In this document: positions 27,400 to 39,974 of the stretch, piece after piece
Layout of the letters: each line of letters opens with the position of its first letter
Numbering within the stretch: the first letter of the stretch is position 1
Assembly (NCBI GenBank): GCA_035771175.1
Contig: CM069605.1
Span: 23,452,288-23,516,287, forward strand
Direction: 5' to 3'
Source: Paratinospora sagittata
Lineage: Eukaryota > Streptophyta > Magnoliopsida > Ranunculales > Menispermaceae
Length of the DNA: 64,000 nucleotides
Translations under genes and position numbers: made by a program
The notes under the pieces: generated by a model
The model's database searches: none
Told to the model about the DNA's origin: nothing
What the model saw: only the letters and a program-made list of their open reading frames with translations

Positions 27400-28546
27400 G
27401 GATTCTTCTCTTGGAAAACTCTTTGGAAAGCTCAATCTAACTTGCAAAAATCATGTGTGTTGTATTTTTGAAAATCAGAGAATGAGTGTTTTATAAAATT
27501 AGAAGTTGCAGGTTAAAGAGCAAGAGAGTACAAAACGATTTGAATTCAAAACATTTTCCAATCTAAAGTTGTTTTGGGCGTGCGAGACAATGGGAATCAT
27601 CTAGGTGTTAGTAGAAAATATTTCAATAAAGATAACCTTTCAAAACTGTGTAAGGAATAGAAAAATCGAGCAAGCATAAGTGTCCAGATTTTTCTCGTCA
27701 GAAATATCAAATTTTTGTCTCAGACGTGGATAGCGCGCTATTGGGTTGTGTATCATGTTCTCTTTTAACAGGCTATAGCAGGTCGATATACACAAACCCG
27801 TGAGCTCGAGTTTTTCAGACTTTCCGATAGCGTGTTATCAAGGCCTATAGCGCGCTATTGCCCATCTCACTAAAAATGGAAAGATCACTACAACAGCTTT
27901 ATAAGGAGTTATCAGAGGGGATAACGCGCAGTAGATAATTTTCGAGAAAAACATATGTTTTATTATAAAACCCTATCAGCGTGCTATCAACACTGATAGT
28001 GCGCTAGTGCCTTCTGGAAAATTTTGGCCAATTGCTGGATAGCCTTATTTTTGAAAAATTTATATTTTGACACTTAAGAACCATTCCATTGACACAAAAC
28101 ATATTGATATAAGATTAATAATTTTTAAATAATTCGAATCTCATTGAAATTATGATTAAAACCTTTCGAACATCATTTTTTCAAAATGAAATACTATATC
28201 GAAGTGATTTTGAAGACTTTGCAATTTTCAGAGTTTTAGTGCTGAGATTGATCGAGATTTTACCCTACACACCAAAGATCAAACTAATGGATTAGACGTG
28301 AGATATGTCATCGTTCTTCGAGCTTGATCTTTTGTAGACTTCGAAAGCTATTGTTTGATGAGTTCTTGATGCAATACAGGTGATGTGTTCGTTTTTGATG
28401 TGTTATCTTTCCGAGACCACTTCATATACGTACAGTTTAAAACAAAGGATAGCCTCTGGAAATCTAAGCACAAAAGGAATAAAATGAAGAACTTGCCGAA
28501 CAATGACGTTATCATCAAGACAGATTGCAATTTTGATTCAATTCGA
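27400..28546. repeat. Satellite unit 25 (subfamily D, Y end), 1,147 bp
   Basis: The left part equals unit 22 up to about 27768. From ttttaacagg onward it has the D markers gcgcagtag, attataaaacc, aatggattag and gatgagttc. The private change cactacaac lies near 27888. Confidence 0.95.
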
Positions 28547-29691
28547 GGCTTCTTCTCTTGGAAAACTCTTTGGAAAGCTCAATCTAACTTGCAAAAATCA
28601 TGTGTGTTGTATTTTTGAAAATCAGAGAATGAGTGTTTTATAAAATTAGAGGTTGCAGGTTAAAGAGCAAGAGAGTACAAAACGATTTGAATTCAAAACA
28701 TTTTTCAATCTAAAGTTGTTTTGGGCGTGCGAGACAATGGGAATCATCTAGGTGTTAGTAGAAAATATTTCAATAAAGATAACCTTGCAAAATAGTGTAA
28801 GGAATAGAAAAATCGAGCAAGCATAAGTGTCCAGATTTTTCTCGTCAGAAATATCAGATTTTTGTCTCAGACGTGGATAGCGCGTTATTGGGTTGTGTAT
28901 CATGTTCTCGTTTAGCAGGCTATAGCAGGTCGATATACACAAACCCGTGAGCTCGAGTTTTTTAGACTTTCCGATAGCGTGTTATCAAGGCCTATAGCGC
29001 GCTATTGCCGATCTCACTAAAAATGGAAAGATCACTGCAACAGCTTTATAAGGTATCAAAGGGAATAGCGCGCTATAGATAATTTTCGAGAAAAATGTAT
29101 GTTTTATTATAGAACCCTATCAGCGTGCTATCAACACTGATAGTGCGCTAGTGCCTTCTGGAAAATTTTGGCCAATTGCTGGATAGCCTTATTTTTGAAA
29201 AATTTATATTTTGACACTTAAGAACCATTCCATTGACACAAAACATATTGATATAAGATTAATAATTTTTAAATAATTTGAATCTCATTGAAATTATGAT
29301 TAAAACCTTTCGAACATCATTTTTTCAAAATGAAATACTATATCGAAGTGATTTTGAAGACTTTGCAATTTTCAGAGTTTTAGTGTCAGAGATTGATCGA
29401 GATTTTACCCTACACACCAAAGATCAAACTAATGCATTAGACGTGAGATATGTCATCGTTCTTCGAGCTTGATCTTTTGTAGACTTCGAAAGCTATTGTT
29501 TGATGTGTTCTTGATGCAAAACAGGTGATGTGTTCGTTTTTGATGTGTTATCTTTCCGAGACCACTTCATACACTTACAGTTTAAAACAAAGGATAGCCT
29601 CTGCAAATCTAAGCACAAAAGGAATAAAATGAAGAACTTGCTGAACAATGATGTTATCATCAAGACAGATTGCAATTTTGATTCAATTCGA
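28547..29691. repeat. Satellite unit 26 (subfamily A1, H end), 1,145 bp
   Basis: A1 markers are ttgcaaaatag, gccgatctc, aaggtatcaaagg (3-bp loss), aaaaatgtatg and the one-base gain gtgtcagag. The variant agaggttgc is shared with unit 28. Confidence 0.95.
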
Positions 29692-30838
29692 GGATTCTTC
29701 TCTTGGAAAACTCTTTGGAAAGCTCAATCTAACTTGCAAAAATCATGTGTGTTGTATTTTTGAAAATCAGAGAATGAGTGTTTTATAAAATTAGAAGTTG
29801 CAGGTTAAAGAGCAAGAGAGTACAAAACGATTTGAATTCAAAACATTTTCCAATCTAAAGTTGTTTTGGGCGTGCGAGACAATGGGAATCATCTAGGTGT
29901 TAGTAGAAAATATTTCAATAAAGATAACCTTTCAAAACTGTGTAAGGAATAGAAAAATCGAGCAAGCATAAGTGTCCAGATTTTTCTCGTCAGAAATATC
30001 AAATTTTTGTCTCAGACGTGGATAGCGCGCTATTGGGTTGTGTATCATGTTCTCTTTTAACAGGCTATAGCAGGTCGATATACACAAACCCGTGAGCTCG
30101 AGTTTTTCAGACTTTCCGATAGCGTGTTATCAAGGCCTATAGCGCGCTATTGCCCATCTCACTAAAAATGGAAAGATCACTGCAACAGCTTTATAAGGAG
30201 TTATCAGAGGGGATAACGCGCAGTAGATAATTTTCGAGAAAAACATATGTTTTATTATAAAACCCTATCAGCGTGCTATCAACACTGATAGTGCGCTAGT
30301 GCGTTCTGGAAAATTTTGGCCAATTGCTGGATAGCCTTATTTTTGAAAAATTTATATTTTGACACTTAAGAACCATTCTATTGACACAAAACATATTGAT
30401 ATAAGATTAATAATTTTTAAATAATTCGAATCTCATTGAAATTATGATTAAAACCTTTCGAACATCATTTTTTCAAAATGAAATACTATATCGAAGTGAT
30501 TTTGAAGACTTTGCAATTTTCAGAGTTTTAGTGCTGAGATTGATCGAGATTTTACCCTACACACCAAAGATCAAACTAATGGATTAGACGTGAGATATGT
30601 CATCGTTCTTCGAGCTTGATCTTTTGTAGACTTCGAAAGCTATTGTTTGATGAGTTCTTGATGCAATACAGGTGATGTGTTCGTTTTTGATGTGTTATCT
30701 TTCCGGGACCACTTCATATACGTACAGTTTAAAACAAAGGATAGCCTCTGGAAATCTAAGCACAAAAGGAATAAAATGAAGAACTTGCCGAACAATGACG
30801 TTATCATCAAGACAGATTGCAATTTTGATTCAATTCGA
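29692..30838. repeat. Satellite unit 27 (subfamily D, Y end), 1,147 bp
   Basis: A copy of unit 25 displaced by 2,292 bp. It has gtgcgttctgg (also in unit 34), and the private changes accattctattg and ttccgggacc. Confidence 0.95.
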
Positions 30839-31983
30839 GGCTTCTTCTCTTGGAAAACTCTTTGGAAAGCTCAATCTAACTTGCAAAAATCATGTGTGTT
30901 GTATTTTTGAAAATCAGAGAATGAGTGTTTTATAAAATTAGAGGTTGCAGGTTAAAGAGCAAGAGAGTACAAAACGATTTGAATTCAAAACATTTTTCAA
31001 TCTAAAGTTGTTTTGGGCGTGCGAGACAATGGGAATCATCTAGGTGTTAGTAGAAAATATTTCAATAAAGATAACCTTGCAAAATAGTGTAAGGAATAGA
31101 AAAATCGAGCAAGCATAAGTGTCCAGATTTTTCTCGTCAGAAATATCAGATTTTTGTCTCAGACGTGGATAGCGCGTTATTGGGTTGTGTATCATGTTCT
31201 CGTTTAGCAGGCTATAGCAGGTCGATATACACAAACCCGTGAGCTCGAGTTTTTTAGACTTTCCGATAGCGTGTTATCAAGGCCTATAGCGCGCTATTGC
31301 CGATCTCACTAAAAATGGAAAGATCACTGCAACAGCTTTATAAGGTATCAAAGGGAATAGCGCGCTATAGATAATTTTCGAGAAAAATGTATGTTTTATT
31401 ATAGAACCCTATCAGCGTGCTATCAACACTGATAGTGCGCTAGTGCCTTCTGGAAAATTTTGGCCAATTGCTGGATAGCCTTATTTTTGAAAAATTTATA
31501 TTTTGACACTTAAGAACCATTCCATTGACACAAAACATATTGATATAAGATTAATAATTTTTAAATAATTTGAATCTCATTGAAATTATGATTAAAACCT
31601 TTCGAACATCATTTTTTCAAAATGAAATACTATATCGAAGTGATTTTGAAGACTTTGCAATTTTCAGAGTTTTAGTGTCAGAGATTGATCGAGATTTTAC
31701 CCTACACACCAAAGATCAAACTAATGCATTAGACGTGAGATATGTCATCGTTCTTCGAGCTTGATCTTTTGTAGACTTCGAAAGCTATTGTTTGATGTGT
31801 TCTTGATGCAAAACAGGTGATGTGTTCGTTTTTGATGTGTTATCTTTCCGAGACCACTTCATACACTTACAGTTTAAAACAAAGGATAGCCTCTGCAAAT
31901 CTAAGCACAAAAGGAATAAAATGAAGAACTTGCTGAACAATGATGTTATCATCAAGACAGATTGCAATTTTGATTCAATTCGA
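30839..31983. repeat. Satellite unit 28 (subfamily A1, H end), 1,145 bp
   Basis: A copy of unit 26 displaced by 2,292 bp, sharing agaggttgc and the 3-bp loss. The unit that follows starts with the usual ggcttcttc, so the dimer ends here. Confidence 0.95.
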
Positions 31984-33130
31984 GGCTTCTTCTCTTGGAA
32001 AACTCTTTGGAAAGCTCAATCTAACTTGCAAAAATCATGTGTGTTGTATTTTTGAAAATCAGAGAATGAGTGTTTTATAAAATTAGAAGTTGCAGGTTAA
32101 AGAGCAAGAGAGTACAAAACGATTTGAATTCAAAACATTTTTCAATCTAAAGTTGTTTTAGGCGTGCGAGACAATGGGAATCATCTAGGTGTTAGTAGAA
32201 AATATTTCAATAAAGATAACCTTTCAAAACTGTGTAAGGAATAGAAAAATCGAGCAAGCATAAGTGTCCAGATTTTTCTCGTCAGAAATATCAAATTTTT
32301 GTCTCAGACGTGGATAGCGCGCTATTGGGTTGTGTACCATGTTCTCTTTTAGTAGGCTATAGCAGGTCGATATACACAAACCCGTGAGCTCGAGTTTTTC
32401 AGACTTTCCGATAGCGTGTTATCAAGGCCTATAGCGCGCTATTGCCCATCTCACTAAAAATGGAAAGATCACTGCAACAGCTTTATAAGGAGTTATCAGA
32501 GGGGATAGCGCGCTGTAGATAATTTTCGAGAAAAACATATGTTTTATTATAGAACCCTATCAGCGTGCTATCAACACTGATAGTGCGCTAGTGCCTTCTG
32601 GAAAATTTTGGCCAATTGCTGGATAGCCTTATTTTTGAAAAATTTATATTTTGACACTTAAGAACCATTCCATTGACACAAAACATATTGATATAAGATT
32701 AATAATTTTTAAATAATTTGAATCTCATTGAAATTATGATTAAAACCTTTCCAACATCATTTTTTCAAAATGAAATACTATATCGAAGTGATTTTGAAGA
32801 CTTTGCAATTTTCAGAGTTTTAGTGCTGAGATTGATCGAGATTTTACCCTACACACCAAAGATCAAACTAATGCATTAGACGTGAGATATGTCATCGTTC
32901 TTCGAGCTTGATCTTTTGTAGACTTCGAAACCTATTATTTGATGTGTTCTTGATGCAATACAGGTGATGTGTTCGTTTTTGATGTGTTATCTTTCCGAGA
33001 CCACTTCATATACGTACAGTTTAAAACAGAGGATAGCCTCTGGAAATCTAAGCACAAAAGGAATAAAATGAAGAACTTGCCGAACAATGACGTTATCATC
33101 AAGACAGATTGCAATTTTGATTCAATTCGA
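31984..33130. repeat. Satellite unit 29 (subfamily C, Y end), 1,147 bp
   Basis: C markers are gttttaggcg, gtaccatg, ttttagtagg, gcgctgtag and gaaacctattattt. The Y end has acagagg (frame reads KTED). The private tttccaacatc lies near 32748. Confidence 0.95.
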
Positions 33131-34265
33131 GGCTTCTTCTCTTGGAAAACTCTTTGGAAAGCTCAATCTAACTTGCAAAAATCATGTGTGTTGTATTTTT
33201 GAAAATCAGAGAATGAGTGTTTTATAAAATTAGAAGTTGCAGGTTAAAGAGCAAGAGAGTACAAAACGATTTGAATTCAAAACATTGTTCAATCTAAAGT
33301 TGTTTTGGGCATGGGAATCATCTAGGTGTTAGTAAAAAATATTTCAATAAAGATAACCTTTCAAAACTGTGTAAGGAATAGAAAATCGAGCAAGCATAAA
33401 TGTCCAGATTTTTCTCGTCAGAAATATCAAATTTTTGTCTCAGACGTGGATAGCGCGCTATTGGGTTGTGTATCATGTTCTCTTTTAGCAGGCTATAGGA
33501 GGTCGATATACACAAACCCGTGAGCTTGAGTTTTTCAGACTTTCCGATAGCGTGTTATCAAGGCCTATAGCGCGCTATTGCCCATCTCACTAAAAATGGA
33601 AAGATCATGCAACAGCTTTATAAGGACTTATCATAGGGGATAGCGCGCTATAGATAATTTTCGAGAAAAACATATGTTTTATTTTAGAACCCTATCAGCG
33701 TGCTATCAACACTGATAGTGCGCTAGTGCCTTCTGAAAAATTTTGGCCAATTGCTGGATAGCCTTATTTTTGAAAAATTAATATTTTGACACTTAAGAAC
33801 CATTCCATTGACACAAAACATATTGATATAAGATTAATAATTTTTAAATAATTCAAATCTCATTGAAATTATGATTAAAACCTTTCGAACATCATTTTTT
33901 CAAAATGAAATACTATATAGAAGTGATTTTCAACACTTTGCAATTTTCAGAGTTTTAGTGCTGAGATTGATCGAGATTTTACCCTACACACCAAAGATCA
34001 AACTAATGCATTAGACGTGAGATATGTCATCGTTCTTCGAGCTTGATCTTTTGTAGACTTCGAAAGCTATTGTTTGATGTGTTCTTGATGCAATACAGGT
34101 GATGTGTTCGTTTTTGATGTGTTATCTTTCCGAGACCACTTCGTACACTTACAGTTTAAAACAAAGGATAGCCTCTGCAAATCTAAGCACAAAAGGAATA
34201 AAATGAAGAACTTGCTGAACAATGACGTTATCATCAAGACAGATTGCAATTTTGATTCAATTCGA
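33131..34265. repeat. Satellite unit 30 (subfamily F, V end), 1,135 bp
   Basis: It carries every F marker of units 20 and 23 and the same length, about 8 kb from unit 23. The private tttcaacactttg lies near 33929. The end is V but with ctgcaaatc and ttgctgaac. Confidence 0.95.
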
Positions 34266-35410
34266 GGCTTCTTCTCTTGGAAAACTCTTTGGAAAGCTCA
34301 ATCTAGCATGCAAAAATCATGTGTGTTGTATTTTTGAAAATCAGAGAATGAGTGTTTTATAAAATTAGAAGTTGCAGGTTAAAGAGCAAGAGAGTACAAA
34401 ACTATTTGAATTCAAAACATTTTTCAATCTAAACTTGTTTTGGGCGTGCGAGACAATGGGAATCATCTAGGTGTTAGTAGAAAATATTTCAATAAAGATA
34501 ACCTTTCAAAACTGTGTAAGGAATAGAAAAATCGAGCAAGCATAAGTGTCCAGATTTTTCTCGTCAGAAATATCAAATTTTTGTCTCAGACGTGGATAGC
34601 GCTATTGGGTTGTGTATCATGTTCTCTTTTAGCAGGCTATAGCAGGTCGATATACACAAACCCGTGAGCTCGAGTTTTTCAGACTTTCCGATAGCGTGTT
34701 ATCAAGGCCTATAGCGCGCTATTACCCATCTCACTAAAAATGGAAAGATCACTGCAACAGCTTTATAAGGAGTTATCAGAGGGGATAGCGCGCTATAGAT
34801 AATTTTCGAGAAAAACATATGTTTTATTATAGAACCCTATCAGCGTGCTATCAACACTGATAGTACGCTAGTGCCTTCTGAAAAATTTTGGCCAATTGCT
34901 GGATAGCCTTATTTTTGAAAAATTACTATTTTGACACTAAAGAACCATTCCATTGACACAAAACATATTGATATAAGATTAATAATTTTTAAATAATTCG
35001 AATCTCATTGAAATTATGATTAAAACCTTTCGAACATCATTTTTTCAAAATGAAATACTATATCGAAGTGATTTTGAAGACTTTGCAATTTTCAGAGTTT
35101 TAGTGCTGAGATTGATCGAGATTTTACCCTACACACCAAAGATCAAACTAATGCATTAGACGTGAGATATGTCATCGTTCTTCGAGCTTGATCTTTTGTA
35201 GACTTCGAAAGCTATTATTTGATGTGTTCTTGATGCAATACAGGTGATGTGTTCGTTTTTGATGTGTTATCTTTCCGAGACCACTTCATATACGTACAGT
35301 TTAAAACAGAGGATAGCCTCTGGAAATCTAAGCACAAAAGGAATAAAATGAAGAACTTGCCGAACAATGACGTTATCATCAAGACAGATTGCAATTTTGA
35401 TTCAATTCGA
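34266..35410. repeat. Satellite unit 31 (subfamily G, Y end), 1,145 bp
   Basis: It has the G markers of units 11 and 14 (aactatttg, ctaaacttg, gcgctattggg, gatagtacgc, cactaaag) although it lies about 19 kb from unit 14. Private changes are agcatgcaaa, attacccatc and aattactatt. The Y end has acagagg. Confidence 0.95.
34266..35410. repeat. Displaced G-type copy among unrelated subfamilies
   Basis: All other G units are at 11392-12536 and 14827-15971. This one sits between an F unit and an E unit, yet carries the same 2-bp loss and about five shared substitutions. Common descent with later transposition within the array, or long-range conversion, explains it better than repeated mutation. Confidence 0.8.
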
Positions 35411-36535
35411 GGCTTCTTCTCTTGGAAAACTCTTTGGAAAGCTCAATCTAACTTGCAAAAATCATGTGTGTTGTATTTTTGAAAATCAGAGAATGAGTGT
35501 TTTATAAAATTAGAAGTTGCAGGTTAAAGAGCAAGAGAGTACAAAATGATTCTAAAGTTGTTTTGGGCGTGCGAGATAATGGGAATCATCTAGGGGTTAG
35601 TAGAAAATATTTCAATAAAGATAACCTTGCAAAACTGTGTAAGGAATAGAAAAATCGAGCAAGCATAAGTGTCCAGATTTTTCTAGTCAGAAATATCAAA
35701 TTTTTGTCTCAGACGTGGATAGCGCGCTATTGGGTTGTGTACCATGTTCTCTTTTAGCAGGCTATAGCAGGTCGATATACACAAACCCGTGAGCTCGAGT
35801 TTTTCAGACTTTCCGATAGCGTGTTATCAAGGCCTATAGCGCGCTATTGCCCATCTCACTAAAAATGGAAAGATCACTGCAACAGCTTTATAAGGAGTTA
35901 TCAGAGGGGATAGCGCGCTGTAGATAATTTTCGAGAAAAACATATGTTTTATTATAGAACCGTATCAGCGTGCTATCAACACTGATAGTGCGCTAGTGCC
36001 TTCTGGAAAATTTTGGCCAATTGCTGGATAGCCTTATTTTTGAAAAATTAATATTTTGACACTTAAGAACCATTCCATTGACACAAAACATATTGATATA
36101 AGATTAATAATTTTTAAATAATTCGAATCTCATTGAAATTATGATTAAAACCTTTCGAACATCATTTTTTCAAAATGAAATTCTATATCGAAGTGATTTT
36201 GAAGACTTTGCAATTTTCAGAGTTTTAGTGCTGAGATTGATCGAGATTTTACCTTACACACCAAAGATCAAACTAATGCATTAGACGTGAGATATGTCAT
36301 CGTTCTTCGAGCTTGATCTTTTGTATACTTCGAAAGCTATTGTTTGATGTGTTCTTGATGCAATACAGGTGATGTGTTTGTTTTTGATGTGTTATCTTTC
36401 CGAGACCACTTCATATACGTACAGTTTAAAACAAAGGATAGCCTCTGGAAATCTAAGCACAAAAGGAATAAAATGAAGAACTTGCCGAACAATGACGTTA
36501 TCATCAAGACAGATTGCAATTTTGATTCAATTCGA
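35411..36535. repeat. Satellite unit 32 (subfamily E, Y end, 22-bp deletion), 1,125 bp
   Basis: E markers, with a 22-bp loss at junction 35550/35551 that removes the EcoRI site present in other units. It shares aaccgtatc and gaaattctat with unit 33. Confidence 0.95.
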
Positions 36536-37682
36536 GGCTTCTTCTCTTGGAAAACTCTTTGGAAAGCTCAATCTAACTTGCAAAAATCATGTGTGTTGTA
36601 TTTTTGAAAATCAGAGAATGAGTGTTTTATAAAATTAGAAGTTGCAGGTTAAAGAGCAAGAGAGTACAAAATGATTTGAATTCAAAACATTTTTCAATCT
36701 AAAGTTGTTTTGGGCGTGCGAGATAATGGGAATCATCTAGGGGTTAGTAGAAAATATTTCAATAAAGATAACCTTGCAAAACTGTGTAAGGAATAGAAAA
36801 ATCGAGCAAGCATAAGTGTCCAGATTTTTCTAGTCAGAAATATCAAATTTTTGTCTCAGACGTGGATAGCGCGCTATTGGGTTGTGTACCATGTTCTCTT
36901 TTAGCAGGCTATAGCAGGTCGATATACACAAACCCGTGAGCTCGAGTTTTTCAGACTTTCTGATAGCGTGTTATCAAGGCCTATAGCGCGCTATTGCCCA
37001 TCTCACTAAAAATGGAAAGATCACTGCAACAGCTTTATAAGGAGTTATCAGAGGGGATAGCGCGCTGTAGATAATTTTCGAGAAAAACATATGTTTTATT
37101 ATAGAACCGTATCAGCGTGCTATCAACACTGATAGTGCGCTAGTGCCTTCTGGAAAATTTTGGCCAATTGCTGGATAGCCTTATTTTTCAAAAATTAATA
37201 TTTTGACACTTAAGAACCATTCCATTGACACAAAACATATTGATATAAGATTAATAATTTTTAAATAATTCGAATCTCATTGAAATTATGATTAAAACCT
37301 TTCGAACATCATTTTTTCAAAATGAAATTCTATATCGAAGTGATTTTGAAGACTTTGCAATTTTCAGAGTTTTAGTGCTGAGATTGATCGAGATTTTACC
37401 TTACACACCAAAGATCAAACTCATGTATTAGACGTGAGATATGTCATCGTTCTTCGAGCTTGATCTTTTGTAGACTTCGAAAGCTATTGTTTGATGTGTT
37501 CTTGATGCAATACAGGTGATGTGTTCGTTTTTGATGTGTTATCTTTCCGAGACCACTTCATATACGTACAGTTTAAAACAAAGGATAGCCTCTGGAAATC
37601 TAAGCACAAAAGGAATAAAATGAAGAACTTGCCGAACAATGACGTTATCATCAAGACAGATTGCAATTTTGATTCAATTCGA
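36536..37682. repeat. Satellite unit 33 (subfamily E, Y end), 1,147 bp
   Basis: It is like unit 32 but without the deletion, and with tttctgatag, tttttcaaaaatt and ctcatgtattag. The variants aaccgtatc and gaaattctat tie it to unit 32. Confidence 0.95.
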
Positions 37683-38829
37683 GGCTTCTTCTCTTGGAAA
37701 ACTCTTTCGAAAGCTCAATCTAACTTGCAAAAATCATGTGTGTTGTATTTTTGAAAATCAGAGAATGAGTGTTTTATAAAATTAGAAGTTGCAGGTTAAA
37801 GAGCAAGAGAGTACAAAACGATTTGAATTCAAAACATTTTCCAATCTAAAGTTGTTTTGGGCGTGCGAGACAATGGGAATCATCTAGGTGTTAGTAGAAA
37901 ATATTTCAATAAAGATAACCTTTCAAAACTGTGTAAGGAATAGAAAAATCGAGCAAGCATAAGTGTCCAGATTTTTCTCGTCAGAAATATCAAATTTTTG
38001 TCTCAGACGTGGATAGCGCGCTATTGGGTTGTGTATCATGTTCTCTTTTAACAGGCTATAGCAGGTCGATATACACAAACCCGTGAGCTCGAGTTTTTCA
38101 GACTTTCCGATAGCGTGTTATCAAGGCCTATAGCGCGCTATTGCCCATCTCACTAAAAATGGAAAGATCACTGCAACAGCTTTATAAGGAGTTATCAGAG
38201 GGGATAACGCGCAGTAGATAATTTTCGAGAAAAACATATGTTTTATTATAAAACCCTATCAGCGTGCTATCAACACTGATAGTGCGCTAGTGCGTTCTGG
38301 AAAATTTTGGCCAATTGCTGGATAGCCTTATTTTTGAAAAATTTATATTTTGACACTTAAGAACCATTCCATTGACACAAAACATATTGATATAAGATTA
38401 ATAATTTTTAAATAATTCGAATCTCATTGAAATTATGATTAAAACCTTTCGAACATCATTTTTTCAAAATGAAATACTATATCGAAGTGATTTTGAAGAC
38501 TTTGCAATTTTCAGAGTTTTAGTGCTGAGATTGATCGAGATTTTACCCTACACACCAAAGATCAAACTAATGGATTAGACGTGAGATATGTCATCGTTCT
38601 TCGAGCTTGATCTTTTGTAGACTTCGAAAGCTATTGTTTGATGAGTTCTTGATGCAATACAGGTGATGTGTTCGTTTTTGATGTGTTATCTTTCCGAGAC
38701 CACTTCATATACGTACAGTTTAAAACAAAGGATAGCCTCTGGAAATCTAAGCACAAAAGGAATAAAATGAAGAACTTGCCGAACAATGACGTTATCATCA
38801 AGACAGATTGCAATTTTGATTCAATTCGA
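37683..38829. repeat. Satellite unit 34 (subfamily D, Y end), 1,147 bp
   Basis: D markers ttttccaatc, ttttaacagg, gcgcagtag and gatgagttc, plus gtgcgttctgg that it shares only with unit 27, 7,991 bp upstream. It begins ggcttcttc with ctctttcgaaagc. Confidence 0.95.
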
Positions 38830-39974
38830 GGCTTCTTCTCTTGGAAAACTCTTTGGAAAGCTCAATCTAACTTGCAAAAATCATGTGTGTTGTATTTTTG
38901 AAAATCAGAGAATGAGTGTTTTATAAAATTAGAAGTTGCAGGTTAAAGAGCAAGAGAGTACAAAACGATTTGAATTCAAAACATTTTTCAATCTAAAGTT
39001 GTTTTGGGCGTGCGAGACAATGGGAATCATCTAGGTGTTAGTAGAAAATATTTCAATAAAGATAACCTTGCAAAATAGTGTAAGGAATAGAAAAATCGAG
39101 CAAGCATAAGTGTCCAGATTTTTCTCGTCAGAAATATCAGATTTTTGTCTCAGACGTGGATAGCGCGTTATTGGGTTGTGTATCATGTTCTCGTTTAGCA
39201 GGCTATAGCAGGTCGATATACACAAACCCGTGAGCTCGAGTTTTTTAGACTTTCCGATAGCGTGTTATCAAGGCCTATAGCGCGCTATTGCCGATCTCAC
39301 TAAAAATGGAAAGATCACTGCAACAGCTTTATAAGGTATCAAAGGGAATAGCGCGCTATAGATAATTTTCGAGAAAAATGTATGTTTTATTATAGAACCC
39401 TATCAGCGTGCTATCAACACTGATAGTGCGCTAGTGCCTTCTGGAAAATTTTGGCCAATTGCTGGATAGCCTTATTTTTGAAAAATTTATATTTTGACAC
39501 TTAAGAACCATTCCATTGACACAAAACATATTGATATAAGATTAATAATTTTTAAATAATTTGAATCTCATTGAAATTATGATTAAAACCTTTCGAACAT
39601 CATTTTTTCAAAATGAAATACTATATCGAAGTGATTTTGAAGACTTTGCAATTTTCAGAGTTTTAGTGTCAGAGATTGATCGAGATTTTACCCTACACAC
39701 CAAAGATCAAACTAATGCATTAGACGTGAGATATGTCATCGTTCTTCGAGCTTGATCTTTTGTAGACTTCGAAAGCTATTGTTTGATGTGTTCTTGATGC
39801 AAAACAGGTGATGTGTTCGTTTTTGATGTGTTATCTTTCCGAGACCACTTCATACACTTACAGTTTAAAACAAAGGATAGCCTCTGCAAATCTAAGCACA
39901 AAAGGAATAAAATGAAGAACTTGCTGAACAATGACGTTATCATCAAGACAGATTGCAATTTTGATTCAATTCGA
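38830..39974. repeat. Satellite unit 35 (subfamily A1, H end), 1,145 bp
   Basis: It carries all A1 markers, including the 3-bp loss and gtgtcagag, and follows a D unit as units 26 and 28 do. Confidence 0.95.

Larger units (their letters stand above)
21000..27768. repeat. Higher-order repeat, trimer duplication, period 3,431 bp
   Basis: The segment from ctccctaaaa in unit 19 to the left part of unit 22 is repeated 3,431 bp later, from unit 22 to the left part of unit 25. Units 20/23 (F) and 21/24 (E) are near-identical pairs. The copies differ at few sites, such as cagggtgc versus cagcgtgc. The right limit is where ttttagcagg changes to ttttaacagg at about 27768. Confidence 0.88.
27400..31983. 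repeat. Higher-order repeat, D-A1 dimer, period 2,292 bp, two copies
   Basis: Units 25-26 and 27-28 repeat with period 2,292 bp (1,147 + 1,145). Both copies share ggattcttc, ttttccaatc, ttttaacagg and gcgcagtag in D, and agaggttgc, aaggtatcaaagg and gtgtcagag in A1. Only a few substitutions separate them. Confidence 0.9.
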
